Source: HXMU1420-13 sp965601825
Lineage (GTDB): Bacteria; Bacteroidota; Rhodothermia; Balneolales; Balneolaceae
Reading direction: 5' to 3'
Assembly (NCBI GenBank): GCA_965601825.1
Contig: OZ271839.1
Span: 1,364,001 to 1,428,000, forward strand
DNA: 64,000 nucleotides
Part shown: positions 52,093 through 61,549 of the stretch, piece by piece
How positions within the stretch are numbered: position 1 is the first letter of the stretch
How the letters are laid out: each line of letters starts with the position of its first letter
Notes under the pieces: generated by a model
Told to the model about the DNA's origin: nothing
Database searches by the model: none
What the model saw: the letters and a program-made list of their open reading frames with translations, nothing else
Program-made: the position numbers and the translations under genes

Positions 52093-52986
52093 ATGAGATT
52101 TTTTTCTGCTTTATTTTTACTTGTCTTATTTGTTCAGTCATGTACTACTGCACCAGAGGTTGAATTAAATACGGATCGACTTATAGAAGATCTTGAATAT
52201 TTGTCTTCAGATGAGTTGGGAGGCAGATATGTGGGTTCAGAGGGAAGTGCGAAAGCTCAGGCTTTTTTATTGAAGAGATATGAAGATTTGGGAGTTGAAC
52301 CATTCCAAGGGACATATAATCATTTCTTTAATTTTGAGCGAAGAGGAGAAGAATATGAGGGAGTAAATATTATTGGAAAGGTTCCGGGCCAAATTGAGAA
52401 GGTTATTTTGATAACCGCTCATTACGATCATATTGGAATTCAGGATGGTTTGATTTATAACGGTGCAGATGATAATGCATCAGGCACAGCCGGACTATTA
52501 GCAATGATGGATTATTTTAGCCAGGTTCAGCCAATTCATACTATGGTTTTTGCAGCACTGGATGCAGAAGAGGGAGGATTAAATGGTGCAGTTGCCTTAG
52601 CAAATGATTCTACTTTTTTAGAATCTGTTGTCTTGAATATCAATATGGATATGATTGCACAGAATGATAAAAATGAGCTTTATGCAGTAGGTACTTATCA
52701 TTTTCCGGATTTCATTTCAGTCCTGGAATCTATTGAAACGGGTAATGTTGATTTACTTTTTGGGCATGATCGACCTGAAGATGGGAGCCAGGATTGGACG
52801 TATGCCTCAGATCATGGTCCATTTTTTAGAAAAGGAATTCCGTTTATCTATTTCGGAGTAGAAGATCATGAGCATTATCACCAGCATACTGATGAGTTTG
52901 ATACAATTCCTCAGGATTTCTACAAAAACAGCGTTCAGGTTATTCTGAATGCCGTAGTTGCGATGGATGAATACTTGAGTAATTAG
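52093..52986 (+). CDS. M28-family zinc aminopeptidase-like lipoprotein
   Basis: 297 residues with a lipoprotein signal (LFVQSC, lipidated Cys17) and an M28 peptidase domain. The zinc ligands and catalytic residues are recognisable in order: TAHYDHIG, GADDNASG, LDAEEGG, NMDMI and the C-terminal HYHQHTDEFDTI. It is probably anchored in the envelope and releases amino acids from peptides. The stop codon lies within a heptamer repeat (AATTAGG), see the repeat at 52996. Confidence 0.9.
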   Translation: MRFFSALFLLVLFVQSCTTAPEVELNTDRLIEDLEYLSSDELGGRYVGSEGSAKAQAFLLKRYEDLGVEPFQGTYNHFFNFERRGEEYEGVNIIGKVPGQIEKVILITAHYDHIGIQDGLIYNGADDNASGTAGLLAMMDYFSQVQPIHTMVFAALDAEEGGLNGAVALANDSTFLESVVLNINMDMIAQNDKNELYAVGTYHFPDFISVLESIETGNVDLLFGHDRPEDGSQDWTYASDHGPFFRKGIPFIYFGVEDHEHYHQHTDEFDTIPQDFYKNSVQVILNAVVAMDEYLSN

Positions 52987-53057
52987 GAATTGTTCAATTA
53001 GGAATTAGGAATAGATTGACCAATTATTCCTAGTTCTCATATTCCTAATTCCTAATT
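52981..53057. repeat. Inverted pair of AATTAGG heptamer arrays spanning two gene ends
   Basis: AATTAGGAATTAGGAATA (52996-53013) is repeated exactly in inverted orientation at 53040-53057, with a further AATTAGG at 52981. The stop codons of both flanking convergent genes (TAG at 52984-52986 and 53047-53045) lie inside repeat units. There is no T-run, so it is not a typical terminator. Confidence 0.75.
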
Positions 53058-53470
53058 TCAAAACCATAACTGATCTCGCTGGTCTTCTCGAGTGCTTTTG
53101 AAACAGAGCAATATTTTGTGATAGATAATTCTAAAGCACGAGCTACTTTCTTCTCATCTAAATTGCCTGAAAGTGTAAACTGCATGTGAATGCTTTTGTA
53201 TTCCGAATAACCTGCATCTAGCTTAACGCGGTCACCGGTTACATCAACCGAAAGCGATTTTAAATCCTGACGTTGTTTTTCCAGAATTGATATCACATCA
53301 ATAGCACTACAACCTGCAGCTCCGGCCAGAAGCATTTGCATTGGACTCATTCCGCCTTCAAGTCCACCCACCGTCCGGTCACCATCAATTCGAATTAGTC
53401 CACCTTCTTCATTGCCGGCTTCAAAGTGCATTCCATTACCAAGCCAATTTACATCTACTATAACGTCCAT
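53045..53470 (-). CDS. OsmC-family protein
   Basis: 141 residues of the OsmC/Ohr fold, with the two redox cysteines at 54 (LAGAAGCSAIDV) and 121 (ITKYCSVSKAL). Such proteins reduce organic or lipid hydroperoxides. The subgroup is the YhfA-like OsmC type rather than Ohr, judged from MSPMQMLLAGAAGC. The last codons (IRN and stop) are encoded by the heptamer repeat. Confidence 0.88.
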   Translation of the reverse strand: MDVIVDVNWLGNGMHFEAGNEEGGLIRIDGDRTVGGLEGGMSPMQMLLAGAAGCSAIDVISILEKQRQDLKSLSVDVTGDRVKLDAGYSEYKSIHMQFTLSGNLDEKKVARALELSITKYCSVSKALEKTSEISYGFEIRN

Positions 53471-53515
53471 AATCTTTATCTGAATAATTTTTGCCTAAGA
53501 TAATGATCAGAAGAA

Positions 53516-54142
53516 TTAAAAATTCAATCTTAAACTAAGAGCCATTATGTTATTTGCAGGGTCAAGTACTGGGGCAAATTGAACCGAGTGTACCAGTCGA
53601 TTGTTGTACTCATGCACCTTTTTTCTAGCTCTTCTTAAATCTTGAAATGATGTATTGATATAGAACGTAGTAAGGACAGCGAAAGTCGTAAACGCAAAGA
53701 ATACTTTATCAGCACCTATTATTCCTTCTTCATTTACTTCATCCAATGATCGCTCAAATATGATACTTGAAATGCCAATATAACCTGCAAAAAGACCTAT
53801 TCGGATTCCAGATCGTTTAAGAAAATCGTTCCAACTGTTTGTATACAAATAACCAGTTGCTGGAGCAGTCGATAATAAAAAAATAGTGAGTGCAGGAGTG
53901 AAACTCTCATAATCTTCGACTTGTCTGAGGCTTGATATAAGATAAGCTGAGGCGACAGTTGAACCGACTGAAATCCATATTGCTGTATTTGGTTTTTTAA
54001 GTTTAACAGAATGCTCAGTAGCAAATGAATATTCAGACCAATTGTAATTTTGAGGACGTATATTTTCTTGTGCTGAAATGGTTTGTGGTAGTAATAACCA
54101 TACTAGAAAAAATGAAATGCTAAGCTTCAATAGTCGAACCAT
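53516..54142 (-). CDS. Unknown exported membrane protein
   Basis: 208 residues: a signal peptide (about 1-25, ending TISAQ), then three to four hydrophobic helices (about 50-68, 78-97, 110-130, 140-160) and a basic tail before a final strand (NIMALSLRLNF). The pattern resembles small DUF5683-like envelope proteins of Bacteroidota, but I do not recognise a family with certainty. It is 71 bp downstream of the SIMPL gene on the same strand, so the two may be cotranscribed. Confidence 0.6.
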   Translation of the reverse strand: MVRLLKLSISFFLVWLLLPQTISAQENIRPQNYNWSEYSFATEHSVKLKKPNTAIWISVGSTVASAYLISSLRQVEDYESFTPALTIFLLSTAPATGYLYTNSWNDFLKRSGIRIGLFAGYIGISSIIFERSLDEVNEEGIIGADKVFFAFTTFAVLTTFYINTSFQDLRRARKKVHEYNNRLVHSVQFAPVLDPANNIMALSLRLNF

Positions 54143-54213
54143 TTGGTAGTTAGAATTTGAGGGCTAAGTTATTTAAAAATTGATACTAACCAAATTTGAA
54201 AAATGATTAAAAT

Positions 54214-54945
54214 TCAATCAATCCCAAATTGCAATCGCATCGTAATCGTAGCGGTTTTCATTTTGGATGAAGTATTAAATGATCCTCCCCAGCTATAGTC
54301 TTCATTTGAGTTTTGAGCAATAATCTGAAACACACCCATCTGAGCTTTCTTTAGATTACCTAGCCCTGCTTCAGAATTTATTGCAATTTGTTCGGCTCTA
54401 ATTGTTGCATCTTGTGTAGCAGCTGCTACCATTTCGATTTTTAGCTCAGCAAGTTTTGTGTAGTAATAACTAGGGGAGTAGCTATAAAACTCAACACCAT
54501 CATTGATGATCTCACTAATATCTCTAGATATTTGCTCGATATCATCGACTCTTGGTGATTCGATGGTTACAGATTGAGTTAATTTATGTCCGGTGAATTC
54601 AGTTCCCTGATAGTCACCATCCTCGTCATAAATACTTTTATTCTCTTTACTAATGGATATGGAGGAAAATGCGATTTCGTGCTCTAAAACTCCCTTTTCA
54701 ATTAAATATTCAAGAATGATTTCACGATCCCTTCTAATTAGCTCATAAGCATCAGCTAACTCCATTTCCTTTCTATTGAAGGATCCTGACCAGACTATTA
54801 GGTCAGATTTAAAATTTTTCGATCCAAGGCCGGTTACATGAATAATTTGATCTGGTTTATTCCTGTTTAGAAAAGTAGAAGTAAGAATTAGAGTGATGAT
54901 GATTGCTGAAATGGAGATGATGGAAATTGGTACAGTTCTTTTCAA
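54214..54945 (-). CDS. SIMPL-domain (DUF541) protein
   Basis: 243 residues: an N-terminal membrane anchor (about 5-27), then a SIMPL domain with the usual start IIHVTGLGSKNFKSDLIVW and the regular helix-strand pattern (AATQDATIRAEQIA, TATITMRLQF). SIMPL proteins are periplasmic, function largely unknown, related to BP26 and YggE (oxidative-stress-linked). The start is TTG at 54945; no ATG precedes the anchor. Confidence 0.83.
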   Translation of the reverse strand: MKRTVPISIISISAIIITLILTSTFLNRNKPDQIIHVTGLGSKNFKSDLIVWSGSFNRKEMELADAYELIRRDREIILEYLIEKGVLEHEIAFSSISISKENKSIYDEDGDYQGTEFTGHKLTQSVTIESPRVDDIEQISRDISEIINDGVEFYSYSPSYYYTKLAELKIEMVAAATQDATIRAEQIAINSEAGLGNLKKAQMGVFQIIAQNSNEDYSWGGSFNTSSKMKTATITMRLQFGID

Positions 54946-55009
54946 TACAAATGGTTTTTAAGATGATAGTTTGTATTGAAGAATTGAGTACTGAACTAAA
55001 TGTTCCCAC

Positions 55010-55492
55010 CTATCTTCTTTTCATTGAAAATACTTCTGTTCGAACTTCACCTGCACTGTTTCTCATCTTGAGTCTAATTTCCATTTCTGTGTCTGACAAT
55101 CGTTCAAACGTTAAGCCTCTCATCTCGAGCATATTCTCTGAGTAGCTGATCATTTCGAATGTCACAAAATCACCTTTTTCTTCCCAACTTGTGATATCCG
55201 GATTGAAGTGCTTAAGTCGAAGTCCAGTCTCATCCAGTAGTAGAAATTCATAGAATACAATTTCTCCATTCTTATGATGACGATACATGCCCATCATGGT
55301 TCCTTCCACAGCAGGAGCCCACGATTCTTCGGAAACGCCACCAAAACCATCTCCAATCCAATCACCAACTAACCATTCGTAATCGTCGATATTGAATACC
55401 GGATTTGACTCAGTGGGTGGATCATTTGATATGCCAAATGAAACTATTAGCAGTATGAAAGGGATGGGTAGGAAGGAATAAAGTCGGTTCAT
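55010..55492 (-). CDS. DUF6265-like exported protein
   Basis: 160 residues: an N-terminal hydrophobic signal (about 1-23), then a lipocalin-like domain starting YEWLVGDWIGDGFGGVSEESW, with GTMMGMYRH and FYEFLLLDETGLRLKHFNP, the pattern of DUF6265 proteins. Function unknown. It may form an envelope-protein group with the two genes downstream on the same strand. Confidence 0.75.
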   Translation of the reverse strand: MNRLYSFLPIPFILLIVSFGISNDPPTESNPVFNIDDYEWLVGDWIGDGFGGVSEESWAPAVEGTMMGMYRHHKNGEIVFYEFLLLDETGLRLKHFNPDITSWEEKGDFVTFEMISYSENMLEMRGLTFERLSDTEMEIRLKMRNSAGEVRTEVFSMKRR

Positions 55493-55627
55493 TGTTTTGT
55501 TAGTTATTGGGATTCAATGAACTAACAAATAACTAATCAGAATCGGGACATCAAAATGAAGAATTCAATTGAATAGTAGCATGAGATCACTTCGTCGACT
55601 TAATACTTTGATATAATATCATTTAAT

Positions 55628-55700
55628 GCTCCTCGTGATGACGGTCATTGCGAGGAGTTAATTGCTATTTTCGAAGAGTTAAGATATCGACGAAGCAATC
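55628..55700. repeat. Dispersed repeat of the GTCATTGCGAGGAG family
   Basis: CTCCTCGTGATGA and TCATTGCGAGGAG lie back to back as inverted copies (55630-55657), followed by GACGAAGCAATCT (55689-55701). It matches the element at 25142-25268. The surrounding gap 55493-55719 shows no gene. Confidence 0.55.
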
Positions 55701-55719
55701 TATAACTGATTAGCGAGGG

Positions 55720-56370
55720 TTAGAGGCTTTTGATCTCTTTAAGAGTTATTTCAGAAAAATCAGAGATGAATTTCACAATGTTTGGAATGTCTGAAAACTC
55801 AGCAGGCTGATGAGTGGTCGTAACTACAACAACTTTGCACCCCGATCTAGAAGCGGCGATAGCACCGGTTCGTGAATCTTCAAAAATCACACAATCGTTT
55901 GGGTTAACACCCAATTCATCAAGAAGTATCTCATAAACCTGAGGGTCAGGCTTTCCTCTCTCAACATCATCTGAATGGCGAACTGCAACGAAATAATGCC
56001 ACAAATCAAGGGAATTTAAAACGAAGTTTACGTTTTTAGGTGGGGCAGCTGATCCAACTCCCATCAAGATATTAGCTGATTTTAGGTCGTGAAGTAATTC
56101 AGGTAGACCAGTAAGAAGTTCTAGCTCTGAAGCATATATACGACGATAGGTCTCTTCTTTTTCTTTGGCGATTCGAATGCGCTCTTCCAAAGTAAATCGC
56201 CCGGGGAATTCGCGTTCCAGGATTTCAACATTTACTCCATGTATTCTCTCCTGAACTTCTTCCAGTGTTAACTCAATTCCATATTCAGCGAGTTTATTTT
56301 GCCATGCCTGATGATGTACCATCATGTTGTTAATCATGGTTCCATCGAGATCAAAGATCACAGCTTTCAT
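55720..56370 (-). CDS. HAD-family phosphatase/phosphoglucomutase-like
   Basis: 216 residues of HAD subfamily IA: motif I FDLDGTMINN (Asp7/Asp9), a helical cap, motif II in GVGSAA, motif III Lys in ERGKPDPQVY and motif IV FEDSRTGAIAA. It resembles beta-phosphoglucomutase and sugar phosphatases (YfbT/YcjU). The substrate is uncertain. It lies 77 bp downstream of hisE, separated by a heptamer repeat. Confidence 0.82.
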   Translation of the reverse strand: MKAVIFDLDGTMINNMMVHHQAWQNKLAEYGIELTLEEVQERIHGVNVEILEREFPGRFTLEERIRIAKEKEETYRRIYASELELLTGLPELLHDLKSANILMGVGSAAPPKNVNFVLNSLDLWHYFVAVRHSDDVERGKPDPQVYEILLDELGVNPNDCVIFEDSRTGAIAASRSGCKVVVVTTTHQPAEFSDIPNIVKFISDFSEITLKEIKSL

Positions 56371-56386
56371 ATCAATTAAGTATGTT

Positions 56387-56440
56387 TCAATTAAGAATTA
56401 AGAATTGTAAGCAATTGATCATTGTATAATTCTTAATTGA
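56387..56440. repeat. AATTAAG heptamer array with inverted partner
   Basis: TCAATTAAGAATT (56387-56399), followed by a further AAGAATT unit, is inverted at AATTCTTAATTGA (56428-56440). It fills most of the gap between the HAD gene and hisE and resembles the AATTAGG array at 52996. Confidence 0.6.
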
Positions 56441-56447
56441 AAATTGA

Positions 56448-56786
56448 TTACTCGCCAATGTGTTTATGATTCCCTTTAGAGTGGCGCTTGCGCAATACTT
56501 TGATCACTTTGTGCATAGGAATGTTTTTAGCAGCCAGTAATAACATCAAGTGAAAAACTAAATCAGCAGCTTCTTCAACAGTTTCTTTTTGTCCACGATT
56601 TTTTGCCGCAATTACCGTTTCAACGGCTTCTTCTCCAACTTTTTGAGCAATTTTATCAAGCCCTTTTCTGTACATCGTGGTTGTATAAGACCCTTTTGGC
56701 ATTTCCTCTTTTCGTTCATACAAAAGGTCTTCCAGCTCCTTGATGAATTCTAGGTCTTTCTTTGTGAGTTCTTTTTTTACGCCCAT
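56448..56786 (-). CDS. hisE: Phosphoribosyl-ATP pyrophosphatase
   Basis: 112 residues; second step of histidine biosynthesis (PR-ATP to PR-AMP). The MazG-like helical signature is clear: QKVGEEAVETVIAAK and EEAADLVFHLMLLL. It is a stand-alone HisE, whereas many Bacteroidota have a HisIE fusion. It lies downstream of gltB on the same strand, and hisF lies upstream of gltB. Confidence 0.92.
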   Translation of the reverse strand: MGVKKELTKKDLEFIKELEDLLYERKEEMPKGSYTTTMYRKGLDKIAQKVGEEAVETVIAAKNRGQKETVEEAADLVFHLMLLLAAKNIPMHKVIKVLRKRHSKGNHKHIGE

Positions 56787-56866
56787 TCTCCAATTATTAT
56801 TTCAGTGCAGACAAAGGTCGTGCTTTTATGTGGGCAAGGCAATTTAGAATCGAAAAACTTTACAAG

Positions 56867-56923
56867 GTGTTCAGTGTTCAGTGTTCAGTGTTCAGTGTTC
56901 AGTGTCAACTGTCAACTGTCAAC
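56867..56923. repeat. Tandem heptamers GTGTTCA x5 and GTCAACT x2.9
   Basis: Five perfect head-to-tail copies of GTGTTCA (56867-56901) are followed at once by GTCAACT repeats (56904-56923), ending 2 bp from the gltB stop codon. Both units are 7 bp long, like the arrays at 52996 and 56387. Confidence 0.88.
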
Positions 56924-56924
56924 C

Positions 56925-59900
56925 TCACTTATTCTTCGGAACCGATTCACCCACATCTTCACCAACAGTGATTAGCGAAAGAGGGATGTATTTCTTGAAC
57001 TGCTTCTTTGCAGTTTCCCAATCAGAAGTGATATAAGTAGCTTTTTGTGATTCGGTTTCAGAAGCGTAAGATTCTAGAATCGATTTCAATTTCTCGTAAT
57101 CTAGTTTGCTCATAACAGCTTCACCAATGTATTCATTATTGATGCGTGAACCCGGGTCTTCAAACATGTACAGTGTTCCACCAGTCATACCGGCACCAAT
57201 GTTATTTGAGGTTTGACCTAAAATAACTACAGTTCCATTGGTCATGTATTCACAGGCGTGAAGGCCGGTACCTTCAACTACTGCAGTTGCTCCTGAGTTA
57301 CGAACCGCAAATCTGTCACCGGCCTGACCATGAACAAACAATGTTCCACCAGTTGCACCATATAATGCACAATTACCAATGATGGCATTATCTTCAGCTT
57401 TGTAGTTAGCTTCAACAGGAGGGACGATCACTGTCTTTCCTCCATTCATGCTCTTACAAACAGAATCGTTTGCTTCACCAACTAGTTTGATGTCTACCTC
57501 TTTAGTTTGGAATACGCCAAAACTCTGTCCTGCACTACCCTTAAACTCCAGATCGATTTTGCCAGAATAAGGAGTTACGCTTGTTTCTTCGCCTTTAATA
57601 TCAGCCATTCTTGCTTTGCTGATTCTTCCAGCTAAATGACCAAATAGGGTAGCTAAAGCAGATCGATCTGTATTAATGATATCATAGGATTTTGAAACAG
57701 ATTCGTTGTTTTCAATCGAATCTTTCAAATCAGCTAATAAAGTAGCATTGAGTTCACTAATTGGTTCTGATAGACTTTCCAGATGTTCTTCTTTCTGATA
57801 GGATGGAGCATCCAGGAAGAAGCCTAAATCTAGATTTAAATCATTAATGAGTTCAAGGTGATTTCCATCAATAGCCAATAACGTAGTATCACCACAAATT
57901 TCATTTAGCGATGATTTTCCTAATGATGCAAGAATTCGACGAACATCTTCGGCGATGTACCTCATTGTTTTCACAATGTGGTCTTTATGGCCGACATACT
58001 TAGCCTTGAACTTTGGATCATGAGTTGCAATACCACGTGGACAGGTATTTTTCTCACAGATTCTTGCCATCACACAGCCCTGAGCGATAAGTAACATCTT
58101 GCCAAAATCGAACTCTTCGGCACCAAGAATACTTGCCAGAACAATGTCTTTTCCGCAGGATAAACCACCATCCGTTCTAAGAACAACATGATCACGCAGG
58201 TTATTCTCAACAAGTGCCTGGTGGACTTCCAACAACCCAATTTCCCAAGGCAATCCTGCATGTTTCATAGATGATAATGACGCAGCACCGGTTCCTCCTT
58301 CTCCACCAGAAACCTGGATAGAATCAGCACCGGCTTTTGCGACACCAACAGCGATTGTTCCGATGTTAACACCGGCAACCAATTTCACACCAACTTTTCC
58401 ATTTGGATGGATTTGTTTTAAGTCGTTTATCAACTGTTTCAAATCCTCGATACTGTAAATATCATGTAATGGTGGAGGAGAAATAAGATCGAATCCCGGA
58501 TTTGCAAATCGGGCTTTCGCAATGTCTTCATTCACTTTTAAGCCCATTAACTGGCCACCTTCCCCTGGTTTTGCACCCTGACAAACTTTAATCTGAATCT
58601 CCTCGCCTGAAACTAAATATTCGGCAGTAACTCCGAATCGACCAGAAGCTATTTGTTTGATGGAGGCGCCAACACCTTCCTTGAAGTAATAAGGGTTTTC
58701 ACCGCCTTCGCCACTATTACAACGCCCACCGATTTCTCTCATGGCGAGGAAAATATCACGTTGGGCTTCAGCACTGATGGCGCCGAAAGACATTGCACCG
58801 GATCCGAATGTTTTCAGTATATGCGAAGCTTCTTTCACTTCTTCTAAGCTGATACTTTCATTCGATGATTTTGGAGTAAATAAATGGCGAAGTGCAACAG
58901 GTTCATCTGCCATACCCGATTTTACATACTCATCATAAAGTGCCCAATCGTTGAGTTCCAGACCATTTTTTTGAGCTAATTCATGGATCATTTTCGATCT
59001 TGAATTTGTCATGGAATGCTTTTCACCCATCGCACCGCGTGCATGCTCTTTATACTGGAAGCTCTTGATTGGTTTGTATGCTTCCAGTCTTTCTTCTGAG
59101 AAATCTTTAGTACGCTCAAGTACCATCTCAGCAATCTGATCAATTTCTAAACCACCAATTGGACTTTGAATTCCCGGGAAGAATTCTTCAATAATTCCTT
59201 TTCCTAATCCAAGAGCTGAGAATAGTTTCGCACTTTGATAACTACGAACAACTGAAATTCCCATTTTCGCCATCACTTTCAATAATCCATTTTCGAAAGC
59301 ATGAAGTAGGTTCTTCTCTTTAGTATCAGCATCCAAATCTTTCAAAGATCGATGAGGATCATTTCGCGCTATATCTAAAGCTAAATAAGGGCAAACTGCC
59401 TGCGCACCAAATCCAATTAAAGCAGCAGCATGATGTGTGCTTTTGATTTCACCGGTATCAACAATAACAGCTGCATTTAGTTTTAGTCCCTCATCGTTCA
59501 ATGAGTTCACCACTTTCCGAAGTGTCAATAAACTTGGAAGAGGTGTTTTGTTGATGCTGGCTTTTCTGTCACTCAGAATTAGAATAGTATGGCCATCTTG
59601 TACCGCTTCTATGGCTTCATTTCCAATTCTCTCTAATCTTGATTTAAAACCAACCGTACCATGTGATCGCTCGAATGTGGTATCAATCACAAATGGAACT
59701 ACACGATCTAAATCTGTTTGATTTGGAATGCACGAATACACGAAGTCCATTTGTTTTAAACTCAAAAATGGACTCTTAATTTCATAAGCAGGTGCCGGTG
59801 GAATTAACTCCTTCGGTTCAAAAATATTAGGCTTTTTGCCCAGGTAAACAGTCAAATCAGTTACGACTTTCTCCCTTAGGTAATCAAGAGGTGGATTGGT

Positions 59901-61361
59901 AACCTGAGAGAAATTCTGGAAGAAGTAATCAAAGAATGATCTTGGCTCATTTGATAAAACAGCTAAACGCGCAGTGTCACCCATCGAACCAATAGGTTCT
60001 TTACCGGTTTCAGCCATAGGATAAATGATCTTAGAAAGTTCTTCATCCATGTATGTAAAAAATGGCTTTAGGTGTGTGTAAGAAACATTTGTTTCGCCAA
60101 CTTTTTCAGGGATTAACTCAACACGAGCATCAAAAGGAGCGTCGTAGTTTTCTTTCGAGTGACTAGGATCTCTGAATAAAACATCACCACTTGCAAGATC
60201 AACAGTTACACCACGGCCGGCATATAAAGTCCCTTTTCCCTCAATGGTTGATTCATCGATATGAAATGTGCCCGCTTCACTTGATAAGTAAAAATGATCT
60301 TCAGTTCGAACCCATCTACAAGGTCTGAAACCATTTCTATCTAAACGAGCTCCAATTGTATAGCCATTCGCATAGGTGATTAATGCCGGCCCATCCCAGG
60401 GCTCCATCGCACGACTCCAAAACTTATAAAACTCATTTCCTTCAGTTGCCGGTGGCATACAAATCGCCAGAATATCCTCTACATTTGGGATAGAAGAACG
60501 GTAACGAAGTGATTCTACCATCTCGTTCAGACTTCCTGAGTCACTGATATTCTCACGTGTGAGGATTTCATTTTTTTCAGCACCAATCATTTTTTCACGG
60601 GTTTTCGCCCAGGAACGATTACCCGCAATAGTATTAATCTCACCATTGTGACCAATCAATCGGAAAGGCTGTGCTTTATCCCAGGAAGTTGTAGTATTCG
60701 TGCTAAATCGACGATGGAACAAACAGAACCTAGTTACATAATCAGGATTCTTTAAATCAAGATAGAATTCCTCCAATGCATAAGATTGGGTGAGAGCTTT
60801 ATATACAATGGTCTTAGCAGAAAGAGAGGTGAAGAAAAGCGAATTCTCTAATTTTAAATCGAAAAGTTTGGATTTAGTAAGTTGTTTAGCTGTGTAGAGT
60901 CGCTTATCAAAAGACAGCATGGTTTTAGCGCGTTCCGGCCGCTTAATAACAGCATGCTTGATATCAGGAACTGATTGAGATGCACTATCTCCTAAAATTG
61001 TATCATTTACAGGCACATCTCTATATTCAAGCACATCTAAACCAAATAGAGCAAAAGTAGATTCAAATACTTTTAAAGCGTTTAACTGTTCAGATCGATT
61101 TTTTGATAAAAATAGTGTGGCTACTGCAACTGTATCTGGTTCATAACCAAATAATTCAAATGGGATATCAGTCATAATCCCGGCGCCATCGCCCGTCAAA
61201 CCATCAGCAGCACAAGCGCCGCGATGCTCAACACATCTTAATGCGTGTAGTCCTTTTAATAAATGTTCGTTGCTGTACTCTTCATTTCGACTAGCGATAA
61301 ACCCAACGCCACATGCAGACTTTTCCGGCCCGCAATAAGTTAATTTTTTATTGCTAAACAT
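56925..61361 (-). CDS. gltB: Glutamate synthase large subunit
   Basis: 1478 residues; makes two glutamates from glutamine and 2-oxoglutarate. The order is: a short propeptide, then the class II amidotransferase with nucleophile Cys17 (SACGVGF; a 16-residue propeptide, shorter than in E. coli), a central domain, the FMN-binding synthase domain, and the 3Fe-4S cysteines in CVMARICEKNTCPRG (spacing C-x5-C-x4-C). The C-terminal GXGXG structural repeats are GNCALYGATGGTLFVHG and GAGMTGGTLYM. The small subunit GltD is not in the window. Confidence 0.96.
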   Translation of the reverse strand: MFSNKKLTYCGPEKSACGVGFIASRNEEYSNEHLLKGLHALRCVEHRGACAADGLTGDGAGIMTDIPFELFGYEPDTVAVATLFLSKNRSEQLNALKVFESTFALFGLDVLEYRDVPVNDTILGDSASQSVPDIKHAVIKRPERAKTMLSFDKRLYTAKQLTKSKLFDLKLENSLFFTSLSAKTIVYKALTQSYALEEFYLDLKNPDYVTRFCLFHRRFSTNTTTSWDKAQPFRLIGHNGEINTIAGNRSWAKTREKMIGAEKNEILTRENISDSGSLNEMVESLRYRSSIPNVEDILAICMPPATEGNEFYKFWSRAMEPWDGPALITYANGYTIGARLDRNGFRPCRWVRTEDHFYLSSEAGTFHIDESTIEGKGTLYAGRGVTVDLASGDVLFRDPSHSKENYDAPFDARVELIPEKVGETNVSYTHLKPFFTYMDEELSKIIYPMAETGKEPIGSMGDTARLAVLSNEPRSFFDYFFQNFSQVTNPPLDYLREKVVTDLTVYLGKKPNIFEPKELIPPAPAYEIKSPFLSLKQMDFVYSCIPNQTDLDRVVPFVIDTTFERSHGTVGFKSRLERIGNEAIEAVQDGHTILILSDRKASINKTPLPSLLTLRKVVNSLNDEGLKLNAAVIVDTGEIKSTHHAAALIGFGAQAVCPYLALDIARNDPHRSLKDLDADTKEKNLLHAFENGLLKVMAKMGISVVRSYQSAKLFSALGLGKGIIEEFFPGIQSPIGGLEIDQIAEMVLERTKDFSEERLEAYKPIKSFQYKEHARGAMGEKHSMTNSRSKMIHELAQKNGLELNDWALYDEYVKSGMADEPVALRHLFTPKSSNESISLEEVKEASHILKTFGSGAMSFGAISAEAQRDIFLAMREIGGRCNSGEGGENPYYFKEGVGASIKQIASGRFGVTAEYLVSGEEIQIKVCQGAKPGEGGQLMGLKVNEDIAKARFANPGFDLISPPPLHDIYSIEDLKQLINDLKQIHPNGKVGVKLVAGVNIGTIAVGVAKAGADSIQVSGGEGGTGAASLSSMKHAGLPWEIGLLEVHQALVENNLRDHVVLRTDGGLSCGKDIVLASILGAEEFDFGKMLLIAQGCVMARICEKNTCPRGIATHDPKFKAKYVGHKDHIVKTMRYIAEDVRRILASLGKSSLNEICGDTTLLAIDGNHLELINDLNLDLGFFLDAPSYQKEEHLESLSEPISELNATLLADLKDSIENNESVSKSYDIINTDRSALATLFGHLAGRISKARMADIKGEETSVTPYSGKIDLEFKGSAGQSFGVFQTKEVDIKLVGEANDSVCKSMNGGKTVIVPPVEANYKAEDNAIIGNCALYGATGGTLFVHGQAGDRFAVRNSGATAVVEGTGLHACEYMTNGTVVILGQTSNNIGAGMTGGTLYMFEDPGSRINNEYIGEAVMSKLDYEKLKSILESYASETESQKATYITSDWETAKKQFKKYIPLSLITVGEDVGESVPKNK

Positions 61362-61536
61362 TGCTTTTGACTTCGTTGTGATGAGTGAGAACCTACAAGA
61401 AGCACAAAAAAATGGGGCATGTCAAATTTTGGTGGACTCACGAAAGCGACTCTAAAACTTATAAAATTAGGTTTTAAGTAGCTTTTAGAAGCTATTTTCG
61501 AGCTCGTTTAATATTCAATCAATTTCCTCGAAAATG

Positions 61537-61549
61537 GAAAAGCGCTTTC
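61537..61549. promoter_or_regulatory. Operator-like motif upstream of gltB
   Basis: GAAAAGCGCTTTC, containing the palindrome AAAGCGCTTT, 176 bp upstream of the gltB start, is identical over 13 bp to 16523-16535. The 273-bp gap 61362-61634 holds no gene that I can support. Confidence 0.45.

Noticed and set aside
56867..56923. Tandem repeats considered as a CRISPR array
   Set aside because: The unit is only 7 bp, the repeats are contiguous with no spacers, and no cas genes are present.
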